Below, piece by piece: positions 26,713 through 35,134 of a stretch of 64,000 bases of DNA. Below the pieces are notes generated by a model. That model was not told where the DNA came from. It did not search any database and was given only the letters and a program-made list of their open reading frames with translations. A program made the position numbers and the translations under genes. This DNA is from CAXBES01 sp963974915 (lineage in GTDB: Bacteria; Bacteroidota; Bacteroidia; Flavobacteriales; Flavobacteriaceae). The stretch covers positions 150,941 to 214,940 of the forward strand of contig CAXBES010000004.1 in NCBI GenBank assembly GCA_963974915.1, read 5' to 3'. Numbering within the stretch: the stretch's first letter is position 1; every line of letters begins with the position of its first letter.

Positions 26713-26864
26713 AAGGTATCCAATACAAACATAGAAACCACAAATACGTTAAAGCGTATTTAGCTTTTTATTCTCCTTTATATCACTCAAGCAAGCTTGG
26801 CTCATTTCGGAAAATAAAAAACCCACAACTTGCGTTGTGGGTTTCCTTTTGCGGAGAAAGAGGG
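26713..26864 (-). repeat. Direct repeat, proximal copy: tRNA-Ser 3' end and flank
   Basis: Proximal copy of the 152-bp block, overlapping the 3' end of the intact tRNA-Ser and its terminator. Offset from the distal copy is 181 bp, leaving a 29-bp unrelated spacer. Confidence 0.88.
26819..26844 (-). terminator. Intrinsic terminator of tRNA-Ser
   Basis: AAACCCACAAC / GTTGTGGGTTT hairpin starting 8 bases after the tRNA 3' end on the minus strand, followed by T residues. Confidence 0.88.
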
Positions 26865-26936
26865 ATTCGAACCCCCGGAGGTGTGACCCTCAACAGTTTT
26901 CAAGACTGCCGCATTCGACCACTCTGCCATTTCTCC
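26852..26936 (-). tRNA. tRNA-Ser (anticodon TGA)
   Basis: On the minus strand the acceptor stem GGAGAAA / TTTCTCC is perfect and the discriminator is G. The anticodon loop CTTGAAA gives TGA. A long variable arm (GAGGGTCACACCTC) marks a class II serine tRNA. The T loop is GTTCGAATC. CCA is not encoded. Confidence 0.95.
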
Positions 26937-27193
26937 TTGAGTGCCTCATCAAGCTATTTGCCTGAATGCGGCTGCAAATATAACAACCTTTTTTCATTTA
27001 GTAAAGTGTTTTTTTAGATTTTAATTGAAATGAACTTATCACTCCATCAACTTTAAGCCAAATCGTCCAACAAATCATATTATGCCATATATTGCAATGA
27101 CTTTCAATAGTGTTATTTACTTTACTTATCGCAAAATATTATAATTATCTTTTGCTATTAGTACCTTTACATTTCAAATTTGTAAATGATATC

Positions 27194-27832
27194 ATGACAA
27201 AACCAATTTTGGAAAAATTACAGTGGCGATATGCAACTAAGAAATTTGACAGGAATAAAGATCTTTCAGAAGAAAAATTGCAAATTCTTAAAGAATCTTT
27301 TAACCTCACTGCAACCAGCTATGGCTTACAACCTTTAAAAATGGTGGTGATCTCGAACCCTGAACTAAAACAGAAATTAGTACCACTCACAATGCAACAA
27401 GCTCAGGTTAATGATGCGTCACATGTACTGGTGCTCTGTACCGAAACCGAAATGAATTCAGACTTTATAGAGAAGCATTTCAATAGAGTGGAAGCAACCA
27501 GAAATACCCCTAAAGAAATTCTGGAACCTTTTGAGGATTATTTAAAAGTCACTTTTTCGGAAAAAGAGCCTGAAATTATAAAACAATGGATGTCTAAACA
27601 AGCGTATCTCGCCATGGGTAACCTGTTAACCGTTTGCGCTATGGAAGATATAGATGCATGCCCTATAGAAGGTTTTGAACCCGAAAAATACGATGAATTA
27701 TTGGAGCTTGACAAACTCGGACTTCAATCTGTGCTCGTTTTAGCAGTGGGATACCGCGCAGAGGACGATTTCTTCGCGTCACTCGCTAAAGTTAGACGAG
27801 GTGTTGACGATGTAATAATCGAATTTAACTAA
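27194..27832 (+). CDS. Nitroreductase family NAD(P)H-dependent oxidoreductase
   Basis: 212 residues from the ATG at 27194. The frame is open 28 codons upstream, but only with hydrophobic AT-rich codons. The start MTKPILEKLQWRYATKKFD is the usual NfsB-like N-terminus. FMN-binding features are RYATKKFD, NLTATSYGLQPLKMVVI, AYLAMGNLLTVCAMEDID and the C-terminal KVRRG. It reduces nitroaromatics or quinones with NAD(P)H. Its stop overlaps the convergent cbpM stop by four bases. Confidence 0.9.
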   Translation: MTKPILEKLQWRYATKKFDRNKDLSEEKLQILKESFNLTATSYGLQPLKMVVISNPELKQKLVPLTMQQAQVNDASHVLVLCTETEMNSDFIEKHFNRVEATRNTPKEILEPFEDYLKVTFSEKEPEIIKQWMSKQAYLAMGNLLTVCAMEDIDACPIEGFEPEKYDELLELDKLGLQSVLVLAVGYRAEDDFFASLAKVRRGVDDVIIEFN

Positions 27833-28128
27833 AAGTCACTTTCATAAAGTCGTAATCTGTTCTTTAAAGTATTCATTTCCTGCTGAAGTAGATCTACGCG
27901 CTCCAACAGATTGAAAACAACATCAATTCCTTCGGGATTGATATCCAGATCACGATGCATTCGCACCATTTTCTCAATTTTATATACGGTGTCCCGATGC
28001 ACAAATTGCCTCTCTTCATATTGTTCTATATGTACGAGTCCGAGTTCACTAAGTTTCGAAATAAAAGTTAAATCGACCTCGTGGGCAGCACAAAATTGTT
28101 GTAATGCTATAAATTCTTCCTTTTTCAT
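27829..28128 (-). CDS. cbpM: Chaperone modulator CbpM
   Basis: A 99-residue MerR-like helix-turn-helix protein (FCAAHEVDLTFISKLSELGL, then DLDINPEGIDVVFNLLERV). It follows the cbpA gene with one base between them, the classic cbpA-cbpM order. CbpM binds the J-domain of CbpA and restrains its co-chaperone and DNA-binding activity. Confidence 0.88.
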   Translation of the reverse strand: MKKEEFIALQQFCAAHEVDLTFISKLSELGLVHIEQYEERQFVHRDTVYKIEKMVRMHRDLDINPEGIDVVFNLLERVDLLQQEMNTLKNRLRLYESDF

Positions 28129-28129
28129 A

Positions 28130-29041
28130 TTATCTCAATTTTGCTAATTCATTAAACAATTTCGTTTCTTTTTCTGAAAGGTTTTTGGGTATTTGAACCT
28201 CATAAGTTATAATTAAATCTCCAAACTGACCTTCTTTCTTGTACACAGGGAATCCTTTTCCTTTCAACTTTACCTTGGTACCATTTTGAGTTCCCGGTTT
28301 AACCGAAAGCTTTACTTTTCCGTTAAATGTTGGAATCTCAATGTCTCCACCAAGAACAGCCCGATAAAGATCTAACTTAACCGTATTGTACAAATTGCTT
28401 TTGTCTCGTTTAAAGTTGCTGGTATTATTTATCGTGAATTTTAAATATAAGTCACCTTTAGGTCCACCTTGGATTCCTTCTCCACCATGTCCCTTGATCT
28501 TGATTACCTGGCCATTTTCAACTCCTGCCGGAATGGTAAGTCTTATGTTTTTTCCATTCACGGTAAGGGTTCTCTTATGAGTAGTATAAACATCGTTGAG
28601 GTTTAAAACGAGCTCTGCATTATAATCCTGCCCCTTAAATTTGACATTTCTATTGAAACCGCCTTGCGCAGACCTTCCTCCTCCAAACATACTCTCGAAA
28701 AAGTCTGAAAATCCTCCGCCGTCGAAACCTGCATCATCAAAACCTTCGTACGTATACCGTTGTCCAGAACTGCGTTGTTGTCTTTGTTGCTGTTTGGCTC
28801 TTTCTATATCATCTGCATGCTTCCAATCCTTGCCATAGGCATCGTATTTTTTACGGTGCTCGGGGTTGCTTAACACTTCGTTAGCTTCATTAATTTGCTG
28901 AAATCGTTTTTCGGCATCAGGGTCGTTTGGATTAACATCGGGGTGATACTTTCTGGCTAATTTTCTATATGCCTTCTTTATATCACCTGCGCTGGCACTT
29001 TTGTCCAAGCCCAATATTTTATAGTAATCTATATATGACAT
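28130..29041 (-). CDS. cbpA: DnaJ-like co-chaperone CbpA
   Basis: A 303-residue type II J-protein. The J-domain (residues 5-70) contains AYRKLARKYHPDVNPND with the HPD motif. A Gly/Phe-rich linker (GFDDAGFDGGGFSDFFESMF) follows, then two C-terminal beta domains (VNGKNIRLTIPAGVENGQVI, VKLSVKPGTQNGTKVKLKGK). No zinc finger is present, which separates it from DnaJ. It stimulates DnaK ATPase and is controlled by the adjacent CbpM. Confidence 0.93.
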   Translation of the reverse strand: MSYIDYYKILGLDKSASAGDIKKAYRKLARKYHPDVNPNDPDAEKRFQQINEANEVLSNPEHRKKYDAYGKDWKHADDIERAKQQQRQQRSSGQRYTYEGFDDAGFDGGGFSDFFESMFGGGRSAQGGFNRNVKFKGQDYNAELVLNLNDVYTTHKRTLTVNGKNIRLTIPAGVENGQVIKIKGHGGEGIQGGPKGDLYLKFTINNTSNFKRDKSNLYNTVKLDLYRAVLGGDIEIPTFNGKVKLSVKPGTQNGTKVKLKGKGFPVYKKEGQFGDLIITYEVQIPKNLSEKETKLFNELAKLR

Positions 29042-29322
29042 ATTCGTTTTTTCTGGTTATTTCTACTTTTTACATTCATAAAGCAAATGTTACTCCAATT
29101 TTTCTTCCAAATAAGAAGGAATATAAATTTATACTAAAACTTCATGTATCCACCTGAGTTTATAACATCACTGAAATATTGTCAGTACATTTTTAGAAAA
29201 ATAGCGTCATAATGACATGATTTCCTAGAGTGTTGCACGCTGGTATTTTTTTTGTTTAAGATACAACACGACGAAATTAAAGTCGGTTAATAAAATATTA
29301 ATAACAAAAAAAATAAATAATT

Positions 29323-29754
29323 ATGAAACTAGTAAAAAGAAACAACGGTGCATTTCCAAGTATTTGGGATAGTTTTTACAACGACGACTTTTTTTCAGTT
29401 CCGGATATGTTAAAGCCGGGTACAACCGCTCCTGCCATTAACATTAGAAATAACGAAGATGACTTTCTTGTAGAGATGGCAATTCCCGGGATGAAGAAAG
29501 AGGATTTTAAAATAGATCTGGACAATAATGTATTGACTATTTCTTCGGAAGAGAAATCTGAACAAGAAGAAACTCAAGATAATTATACGAGAAAAGAATT
29601 CAATTATAGTTCGTTTAAGCGATCGTTCACTCTGCCTGAAACAGTGGATGGTGATAAGATCGAGGCCAAATATGAAGCCGGAGTCCTCGGAATTACCATT
29701 CCGAAGAAAGAAGAAGCAAAACCGAAGCCACCAAGAGCAATCGAAATTGCATAA
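29323..29754 (+). CDS. Hsp20/alpha-crystallin small heat-shock protein
   Basis: A 143-residue protein with an alpha-crystallin domain (residues 38-135): APAINIRNNEDDFLVEMAIP, then NVLTISSEE, then YSSFKRSFTLPETVD, then KYEAGVLGITIPKKEEA, ending in a C-terminal Pro/Lys tail with an IEI-type anchor. It is an ATP-independent holdase. It is divergent from cbpA across 281 bp, so the two chaperone units may share stress-regulated promoters. GTGTTG (29230) and CAACAC (29264) flank the probable promoter. Confidence 0.94.
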   Translation: MKLVKRNNGAFPSIWDSFYNDDFFSVPDMLKPGTTAPAINIRNNEDDFLVEMAIPGMKKEDFKIDLDNNVLTISSEEKSEQEETQDNYTRKEFNYSSFKRSFTLPETVDGDKIEAKYEAGVLGITIPKKEEAKPKPPRAIEIA

Positions 29755-29757
29755 GTT

Positions 29758-29780
29758 AAGAGCGGGATTCCCGCTCTTTT
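29758..29780 (+). terminator. Intrinsic terminator of the Hsp20 gene
   Basis: AGAGCGGG / CCCGCTCT stem with a short ATT loop, followed by T-rich sequence, immediately after the stop codon. Confidence 0.88.
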
Positions 29781-29863
29781 CTTTTTTACCAACTCTTTTA
29801 AAAATCACAACGCAACGCTTACCTTTGCCTCACATCTATTTAAAAATTGTAAAAAAATAATAC

Positions 29864-31057
29864 ATGCCAGGATTTGAAGTTTTTGGTGCCGAAGAGCGCA
29901 AACAAGTAAACGATGTTTTAGAAAGTGGAGTGTTAATGCGATATGGCTTTGACGGCATGCGCAATGGACACTGGAAAGCAAGACAATTTGAAACACTTTT
30001 TGCCGAAAGGATGCAGTCTAAACATTGTCAGTTGGTATCAAGTGGCACTTCCGCATTAACTGTTGCATTGGCTTCGGCAGGTATAGGTGCAGGAGATGAG
30101 GTGATCATGCCAACTTTTACCTTTGTTGCCAGTTTCGAATCCATTATGATGTTAGGTGCAGTGCCCGTACTAGTGGATATTGATGATACCTTAACACTCG
30201 ATCCTAAAGCGGTAGAAGCGGCAATTACCTCAAAAACCCGCTGTATCATGCCTGTTCATATGTGTGGTTCTATGGCAGATCTGGGAGCACTAAAAGCAAT
30301 TTGCGACAAACATGATCTGTTGTTACTAGAAGATGCTTGTCAGGCGATAGGAGGTACCTACGAAGGTAAACCTCTTGGAAGTTATGGTGACCTGGGCTGT
30401 TTTTCATTCGATTATGTAAAGACGATCACCTGTGGAGAAGGGGGTGGTATTATTACTAATTCTGAAAAATTTGCCATCAATGCAGATCAATATCAGGACC
30501 ACGGCCATGATCATATAGGAAATGACAGGGGTGCTGAGACACATCCTACATTGGGTTATAACTTCAGGATTTCAGAATTAAATGCCGCAGTAGGAATTGC
30601 GCAATTGGATAAATTGGATGGAATTCTAAAACTTCAGAAGAGAAACTACCTCATTATGCGCGAAGTTCTTGAAACTGTGGAAGGTGTTACTTTTAGACGT
30701 GTACCGGACGGTGGAGTAGAAAACTATTCGTTTCTAAATTTCTTTCTTCCTTCGGAAAGCATTGCCCAAAAAGCTCATAAAGCTATAGCTGAAGCAGGTG
30801 TCGATGCCTGTTTTTACTGGTATACAAACAACTGGCATTATATCAACGGTTGGGAGCATCTACGAAACCTTAATTCTTTAGGAAAGCTTCCTCAGGAGAT
30901 ACAAACTCAAATTCAGGATCTAAACAATACTAACTTCTCGAAAAGTGACGCATGGATGGGACGTACTATTTCCTCGCTAGTAAAAATAGGTTGGACAGAA
31001 AAGCAGGTTCAGAATAGGGCAGAGGCAATTAAAAACGCTATCATTTCGGTACTCTGA
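29864..31057 (+). CDS. DegT/DnrJ/EryC1/StrS family aminotransferase
   Basis: A 397-residue PLP sugar-aminotransferase-type protein. Motifs: LVSSGTSALTVALASAGIGA near residue 56, PTFTFVASFESI, VDIDDTLTLDP, LLEDACQAIGGTYEGK near residue 156, and the PLP lysine in FDYVKTITCGEGGG near residue 184. Such enzymes aminate keto sugars for surface polysaccharides, but the sugar genes that usually accompany them are absent here. The substrate is therefore open. Confidence 0.88.
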   Translation: MPGFEVFGAEERKQVNDVLESGVLMRYGFDGMRNGHWKARQFETLFAERMQSKHCQLVSSGTSALTVALASAGIGAGDEVIMPTFTFVASFESIMMLGAVPVLVDIDDTLTLDPKAVEAAITSKTRCIMPVHMCGSMADLGALKAICDKHDLLLLEDACQAIGGTYEGKPLGSYGDLGCFSFDYVKTITCGEGGGIITNSEKFAINADQYQDHGHDHIGNDRGAETHPTLGYNFRISELNAAVGIAQLDKLDGILKLQKRNYLIMREVLETVEGVTFRRVPDGGVENYSFLNFFLPSESIAQKAHKAIAEAGVDACFYWYTNNWHYINGWEHLRNLNSLGKLPQEIQTQIQDLNNTNFSKSDAWMGRTISSLVKIGWTEKQVQNRAEAIKNAIISVL

Positions 31058-31181
31058 TAATTTACTGCGGTTCGTTTTATCGTACCCGGATCGTTTCCGA
31101 AGCTAATATTAAAATCGTCATTCCTATTGGTCGCATAAAACAGCGATAACTCTCTTTTAGATTTATTCCATTGTATTGCCA

Positions 31182-31247
31182 TGTTACATATGTTATAGAG
31201 ATTGTAACATAAGTGATATAGGGGATTTGTCGATTCCTGTAAGTTCG
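31182..31247 (+). promoter_or_regulatory. Putative regulated promoter of the CHAT-lipoprotein operon (21-bp-spaced half-sites)
   Basis: TGTTACA at 31182-31188 and TGTAACA at 31203-31209 start 21 bp apart. A -7-like box TAAGTTCG (31240-31247) begins 30 bp after the second. The first 16 bases, TGTTACATATGTTATA, are identical to those at 61853-61868. The same plan occurs at 53777 and 56716. Here the second half-site can also be read as an inverted copy, so a palindromic operator is an alternative. Confidence 0.6.
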
Positions 31248-31281
31248 CATAGTCTAGTTTTTATACAATAAAATTCGGTCT

Positions 31282-31821
31282 ATGAGAATCAATGCTCTTA
31301 CTATCAGAAATACTTCAATATTGGGTTTATTTCTTACCCTGCTTCTCATTTCCTGTAACCACAATCCGAAGAACGCTATCGCCGAAAATACTGCCACGAC
31401 TGGTAACTATGCTGTTGAAGTAAACATGGAGGGTAAGGTCTTTCAGATAAAACAAGAAGACCTGGAACCAAATATGAAGAAAATTTTTAAGAAAGATTCT
31501 ATTTTTCTTGAGTTTTGGGAAGATGGTAATCCTATAAGACTAAACCTAAATCTTACCCATACAGATATATTGGAGCAAGGCACTACTTCGTTTCAAATTC
31601 CCGAAGACAACTCACCCCGAATAAAAGCCGACTTGAACTTTTTTAATACTGAAAGGGATGTTAAGAGAATGAACAAGCGTATCATTTTCAGAAAGGGAAG
31701 TATTGAAATTAAAAAATTAACGAATAATCGTCTCGAAATGACCTTCGAAGGTGAGGGAAGTGGAATGATGGACCGTAACAATACCTTTCCCATTTCTGGA
31801 AATATAATGGTTAATTATTAA
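31282..31821 (+). CDS. Unknown lipoprotein, first gene of the CHAT operon
   Basis: A 179-residue lipoprotein (lipobox LLISC). The mature region is beta-rich. A run of charged residues (ERDVKRMNKRIIFRKGSIEI) is followed by NRLEMTFEGEGSGMMD and a terminal FPISGNIMVNY, a layout recalling small flavobacterial envelope proteins that end in an SGN/SGS strand. Function is unknown. It lies 100 bp after the putative regulated promoter at 31182 and leads a run of five same-strand lipoprotein genes. Confidence 0.75.
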   Translation: MRINALTIRNTSILGLFLTLLLISCNHNPKNAIAENTATTGNYAVEVNMEGKVFQIKQEDLEPNMKKIFKKDSIFLEFWEDGNPIRLNLNLTHTDILEQGTTSFQIPEDNSPRIKADLNFFNTERDVKRMNKRIIFRKGSIEIKKLTNNRLEMTFEGEGSGMMDRNNTFPISGNIMVNY

Positions 31822-31858
31822 TAGATATTGCCTAAGCATATCGACAAAAATCGGAGTT

Positions 31859-32239
31859 ATGAAAATAAGAGTTTTACTATTTGCAATCGGACTCGCTTCA
31901 TTGATTGCATCCTGTGGTGCAGAAGACCTTGGAAAGTCAGATTGCGCCATACATTATATTAATTATCTAGACCGATCTGAAGATGAATATCAGGAGTTGA
32001 TGGTTCAGCCAGATAGTCAGGGCAATGATCAATCTTTAGAAAATTGCTATAATAGGCATCATTATACAAGACGTTATATACTGCGTTTATATACAACAAG
32101 AAATGACCTTAATGCTGGAAATTGTACAGAGGAAGAAAAAAATGATATAAGAGCTGAAATAAGTGAACGAATTCAGGAACTAGAACAAGATATTGAAAAT
32201 ATATGGAGTCGATGTGACGAGGTTTTTGGCGGCGACTAA
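31859..32239 (+). CDS. Unknown lipoprotein
   Basis: A 126-residue lipoprotein (lipobox LIASC). The mature part is mainly helical and charged, with Cys residues in SDCAIHYI, ENCYNRHH, NCTEEEK and WSRCDEVF that could form two disulfides. No family is recognised. It follows the preceding lipoprotein by 37 bp and is likely in the same operon. Confidence 0.7.
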   Translation: MKIRVLLFAIGLASLIASCGAEDLGKSDCAIHYINYLDRSEDEYQELMVQPDSQGNDQSLENCYNRHHYTRRYILRLYTTRNDLNAGNCTEEEKNDIRAEISERIQELEQDIENIWSRCDEVFGGD

Positions 32240-32291
32240 GGCCTCTTAATTTTAAAGATATATTAGGTAAGAATAATAATTAACTATTACA

Positions 32292-32900
32292 ATGGATTCA
32301 CTTAAAAATACACTATTAGCTATGTTAGTAATTCTGGTCATTTCTTGTGAAGAAGATTCTAAGAAGCTAAAGCAAGAAGTTAAGAACACCACAACCAAGA
32401 TAAAGAATACTAGTAAAGTTGCTGAGGATGGGGATATAATGCTGGAAAATATTGAAAAATTAAAACAAGTTACACCCGTTTCTAAAGAACAATTTGAATC
32501 CTGGGTAGCTGAGACATTGATTGACCTACCTAAAGCATCATCTATGATAAACTTTATACCTGGTTTAAGTTCATCTGGCACAACCTATAGTAAGCAAAAT
32601 AAGAGTGTTAGAGTGATGGTAATTGATGGAGCTGGAGAAAAAGGTGCAAGCGGAGTAGGGCCGTATAGAATGTCTAGTACCATGGATTACGATCAGGAAG
32701 ATGAATGGGGTTACACAAAGTCCAGGATTATCAACGGAATTAAAGTAAAAGAATCTTACCGAAAGAGTGGTGAGGCTTATACGCTTTCTATGTTTTAGTG
32801 TGACCGATTTGCAGTTGATGTGAAAACATCGAAAGTGACAAAGGAAGAACTGGATGATATTATGAAAGAACTCAACCTTGAACAACTCTTAAAATTCTAA
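32292..32900 (+). pseudogene. Unknown lipoprotein gene interrupted by an in-frame TAG
   Basis: The first 168 codons encode a lipoprotein (lipobox LVISC) with a Lys-rich linker and a folded part starting ESWVAETLIDLP. TAG at 32796-32798 stops it after YTLSMF. The same frame then runs on for 33 codons of protein-like sequence (CDRFAVDVKTSKVTKEELDD, ending LEQLLKF) to TAA at 32898-32900, directly against the next gene. A tyrosine codon changed to TAG is the simplest explanation. A 168-residue truncated product, readthrough or a base-calling error are alternatives. Confidence 0.7.
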
Positions 32901-32924
32901 GTGGGAAAGAAATTTTTATTTTTT

Positions 32925-35108
32925 ATGAAGTCAATTAGCTCTTATCGTTTAGCCGGAATATGTGCGTTCGCATTGTTCTTCTCAATGTGTTCCTGTGATG
33001 AGAAAAAGGAGAAACAATCTCTGGAAAGCAGTGATTCGGAGATGGTTTATTCTGAAATTATTTCCGAAGAAAGCTTTAAAAGGAGCTGGGATATTATGAA
33101 TAAGGGGCAAGAATTGGCCAATAATGGAGCTTCCATTGAAGAGATCTTAAAGATCTTGCCGGATGCTACTTTAGTTGAAACTAATGAATCGGACGTGATG
33201 TTCCATATTAATGGAAGCACTCCCATGATAATCGAACTTCCAGTCTCTTCAGAAACTATAAATAATAAAGGAGGTAGCGTTAAACTGATACAGCAGCGAA
33301 GAATTTCCACAGCAATAGTTTCAGGAATAAGTGCAATTAATAAGCCGGTGGAAGACGAAAAGAAGCCTGAAGATGTAGTTGGGAGTCAGAGAGGTGAAAA
33401 AGCACGCCAAGTGAAAAAGGCGCTTTTAATGTCTCCTTTCTTAGCTGAATTTGGAAATGATGATGATTACTATTCGGTAAAAGATATTTTTAACAGGCAT
33501 AGGAATTATAGTGGAAATGTTGCTGTTCGACAAAGTAAACTGAGTTTAAAGGATTTTGAAGATTGGGGGCAGTTCGATATAGTTCATGTGAGTACCCATG
33601 GTAAGAATTTCTGCGGAAACATTAACATAGTGGTTAAAGGTGACATCAATAAAGCCGATAATCAAGGCAAGAAAAACTGTAGAAGCTTATTGTCTACCGG
33701 GATAAAGCATGGTTATTTAAAGGCTTCTGAAGCCTTCGAGTTTATTAATACAAACGGATATGCCGGACTGGTCGTCGTTTCAACCAAGTCATTTCACTTA
33801 CGAAGTACATTTTTTGATCATTTTTATGGGAAGGGACTTAAAAACAAGATCTGGTATTTCTCGGCTTGTGAAATGGGACAGCTGTCTGATATGACTTCTA
33901 CAATGTCGCGAATTCATAAAAACGGTCACTTTCTTAATTGGACTAATGTCGTTGGTGTTGACGATGCAAGCAGAGCCGCCACGACATTTTACACATCGAT
34001 CTTTAAAAATGGAATAGATGCCAATACGGCCTATGAAAAGATTCCCAGAGTTGAAAAAACGAATTTATTGTCCACCGTCACCATACTAAGAGATGGAGAC
34101 GAAATAACCAAAAAAACAACTACAGATTTGAAGATCATCAATACCGGAGTTTTAAAACATGGTATTGAGTTAATTGATCTTATTCACCCGGAAGACAATA
34201 CAATTGTAAGAACCGGTGATTTTTATCCAGTTGAGGGTAATTTTGGCGACGGACAAAAAGAAGCGATCGATCTAAGGCTTAGATTATATGGTTTTACAAG
34301 ATCAGAATTTGAAGCACAAAAGTTTAAACTGAGCTTAAAAGTTGATGATGAAACGGTCTTAAACAAGATACAGTTTATACCTAATACTACTAATTATGAA
34401 ATTTCTGTACAGAACATTCCGCAACATGAATATGGGATTGAAGTCTATATAAAGAATATTAAAATAGCCGACGTTGGTGAAAAGACAGACTTGACGCTAA
34501 AAGCGTATCTCCATTTCGACGACACCTATTTTTCTATTCATTCTGAAAAAGTAAATATAAAATCGGAGGGCATACTTGCTATTATTAATGATGGTAATAG
34601 TATCGCTAAGTTCTATTACGATGCTGCCCGAGATGCTGTAAGAGTAGAAACTGATGATCAAAATATGGATACCTATATGGATGCCGAAGGTTATTTCTAC
34701 TTTCATAATAATAATGAAGGAATGCCTTTAGGATGGGTAAAATCTAAAGCCATGGCATCCATGTTTATGGGGAATTTCTCTTTTACTGCAGTTGAAGGAA
34801 ATGAACATGTGAATGACGATACGGGAAAATTTAATTTTCCTATAATCTCCTGGGCACAAAAACATACTACGCGCCATTACTCACAGAACTCTAATTTCAG
34901 AAAACAAAGTTTAGAATGTGATCTTTCTAAACCGTGTGTCAAGTTTGAGGGAATTGCTGGCGAAGAAACCGGGCATTATGCAGTTTTTAATCCGGGGGGT
35001 AAATTAATAGAGATGGGGCAGGACGCATTCAAAATTAAATTTGAATACGGTTTGTATGAAGTTAAATTACCGGTGGCTGCAGAAATATCCATTCCCGGAT
35101 TCAATTAA
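32925..35108 (+). CDS. CHAT/caspase-like peptidase, lipoprotein
   Basis: 727 residues from the ATG at 32925. A GTG at 32901, abutting the previous TAA, is an alternative start. The lipobox is FFSMC. After a 150-residue N-terminal region comes a caspase-fold peptidase core with the His in HVSTHGKNFCGN (about residue 225) and the Cys in WYFSACEMGQLSD (about residue 315). This is the His-Cys dyad arrangement of CHAT/C25-type peptidases. Beta-rich domains (about 400-560) and a final domain (about 575-727) follow. The lipid anchor would place it in the envelope, unusual for CHAT proteins, which are mostly intracellular. Its target is unknown. The neighbouring lipoproteins are candidates. Confidence 0.75.
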   Translation: MKSISSYRLAGICAFALFFSMCSCDEKKEKQSLESSDSEMVYSEIISEESFKRSWDIMNKGQELANNGASIEEILKILPDATLVETNESDVMFHINGSTPMIIELPVSSETINNKGGSVKLIQQRRISTAIVSGISAINKPVEDEKKPEDVVGSQRGEKARQVKKALLMSPFLAEFGNDDDYYSVKDIFNRHRNYSGNVAVRQSKLSLKDFEDWGQFDIVHVSTHGKNFCGNINIVVKGDINKADNQGKKNCRSLLSTGIKHGYLKASEAFEFINTNGYAGLVVVSTKSFHLRSTFFDHFYGKGLKNKIWYFSACEMGQLSDMTSTMSRIHKNGHFLNWTNVVGVDDASRAATTFYTSIFKNGIDANTAYEKIPRVEKTNLLSTVTILRDGDEITKKTTTDLKIINTGVLKHGIELIDLIHPEDNTIVRTGDFYPVEGNFGDGQKEAIDLRLRLYGFTRSEFEAQKFKLSLKVDDETVLNKIQFIPNTTNYEISVQNIPQHEYGIEVYIKNIKIADVGEKTDLTLKAYLHFDDTYFSIHSEKVNIKSEGILAIINDGNSIAKFYYDAARDAVRVETDDQNMDTYMDAEGYFYFHNNNEGMPLGWVKSKAMASMFMGNFSFTAVEGNEHVNDDTGKFNFPIISWAQKHTTRHYSQNSNFRKQSLECDLSKPCVKFEGIAGEETGHYAVFNPGGKLIEMGQDAFKIKFEYGLYEVKLPVAAEISIPGFN

Positions 35109-35134
35109 TACGATGTTTAACCAAATTAATAGAT

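Noticed and set aside
29230..29269. GTGTTG / CAACAC pair as a heat-shock operator before the Hsp20 gene
   Set aside because: Six-base arms 28 bp apart are weak evidence and no known flavobacterial heat-shock operator matches. Mentioned only in the gene entry.
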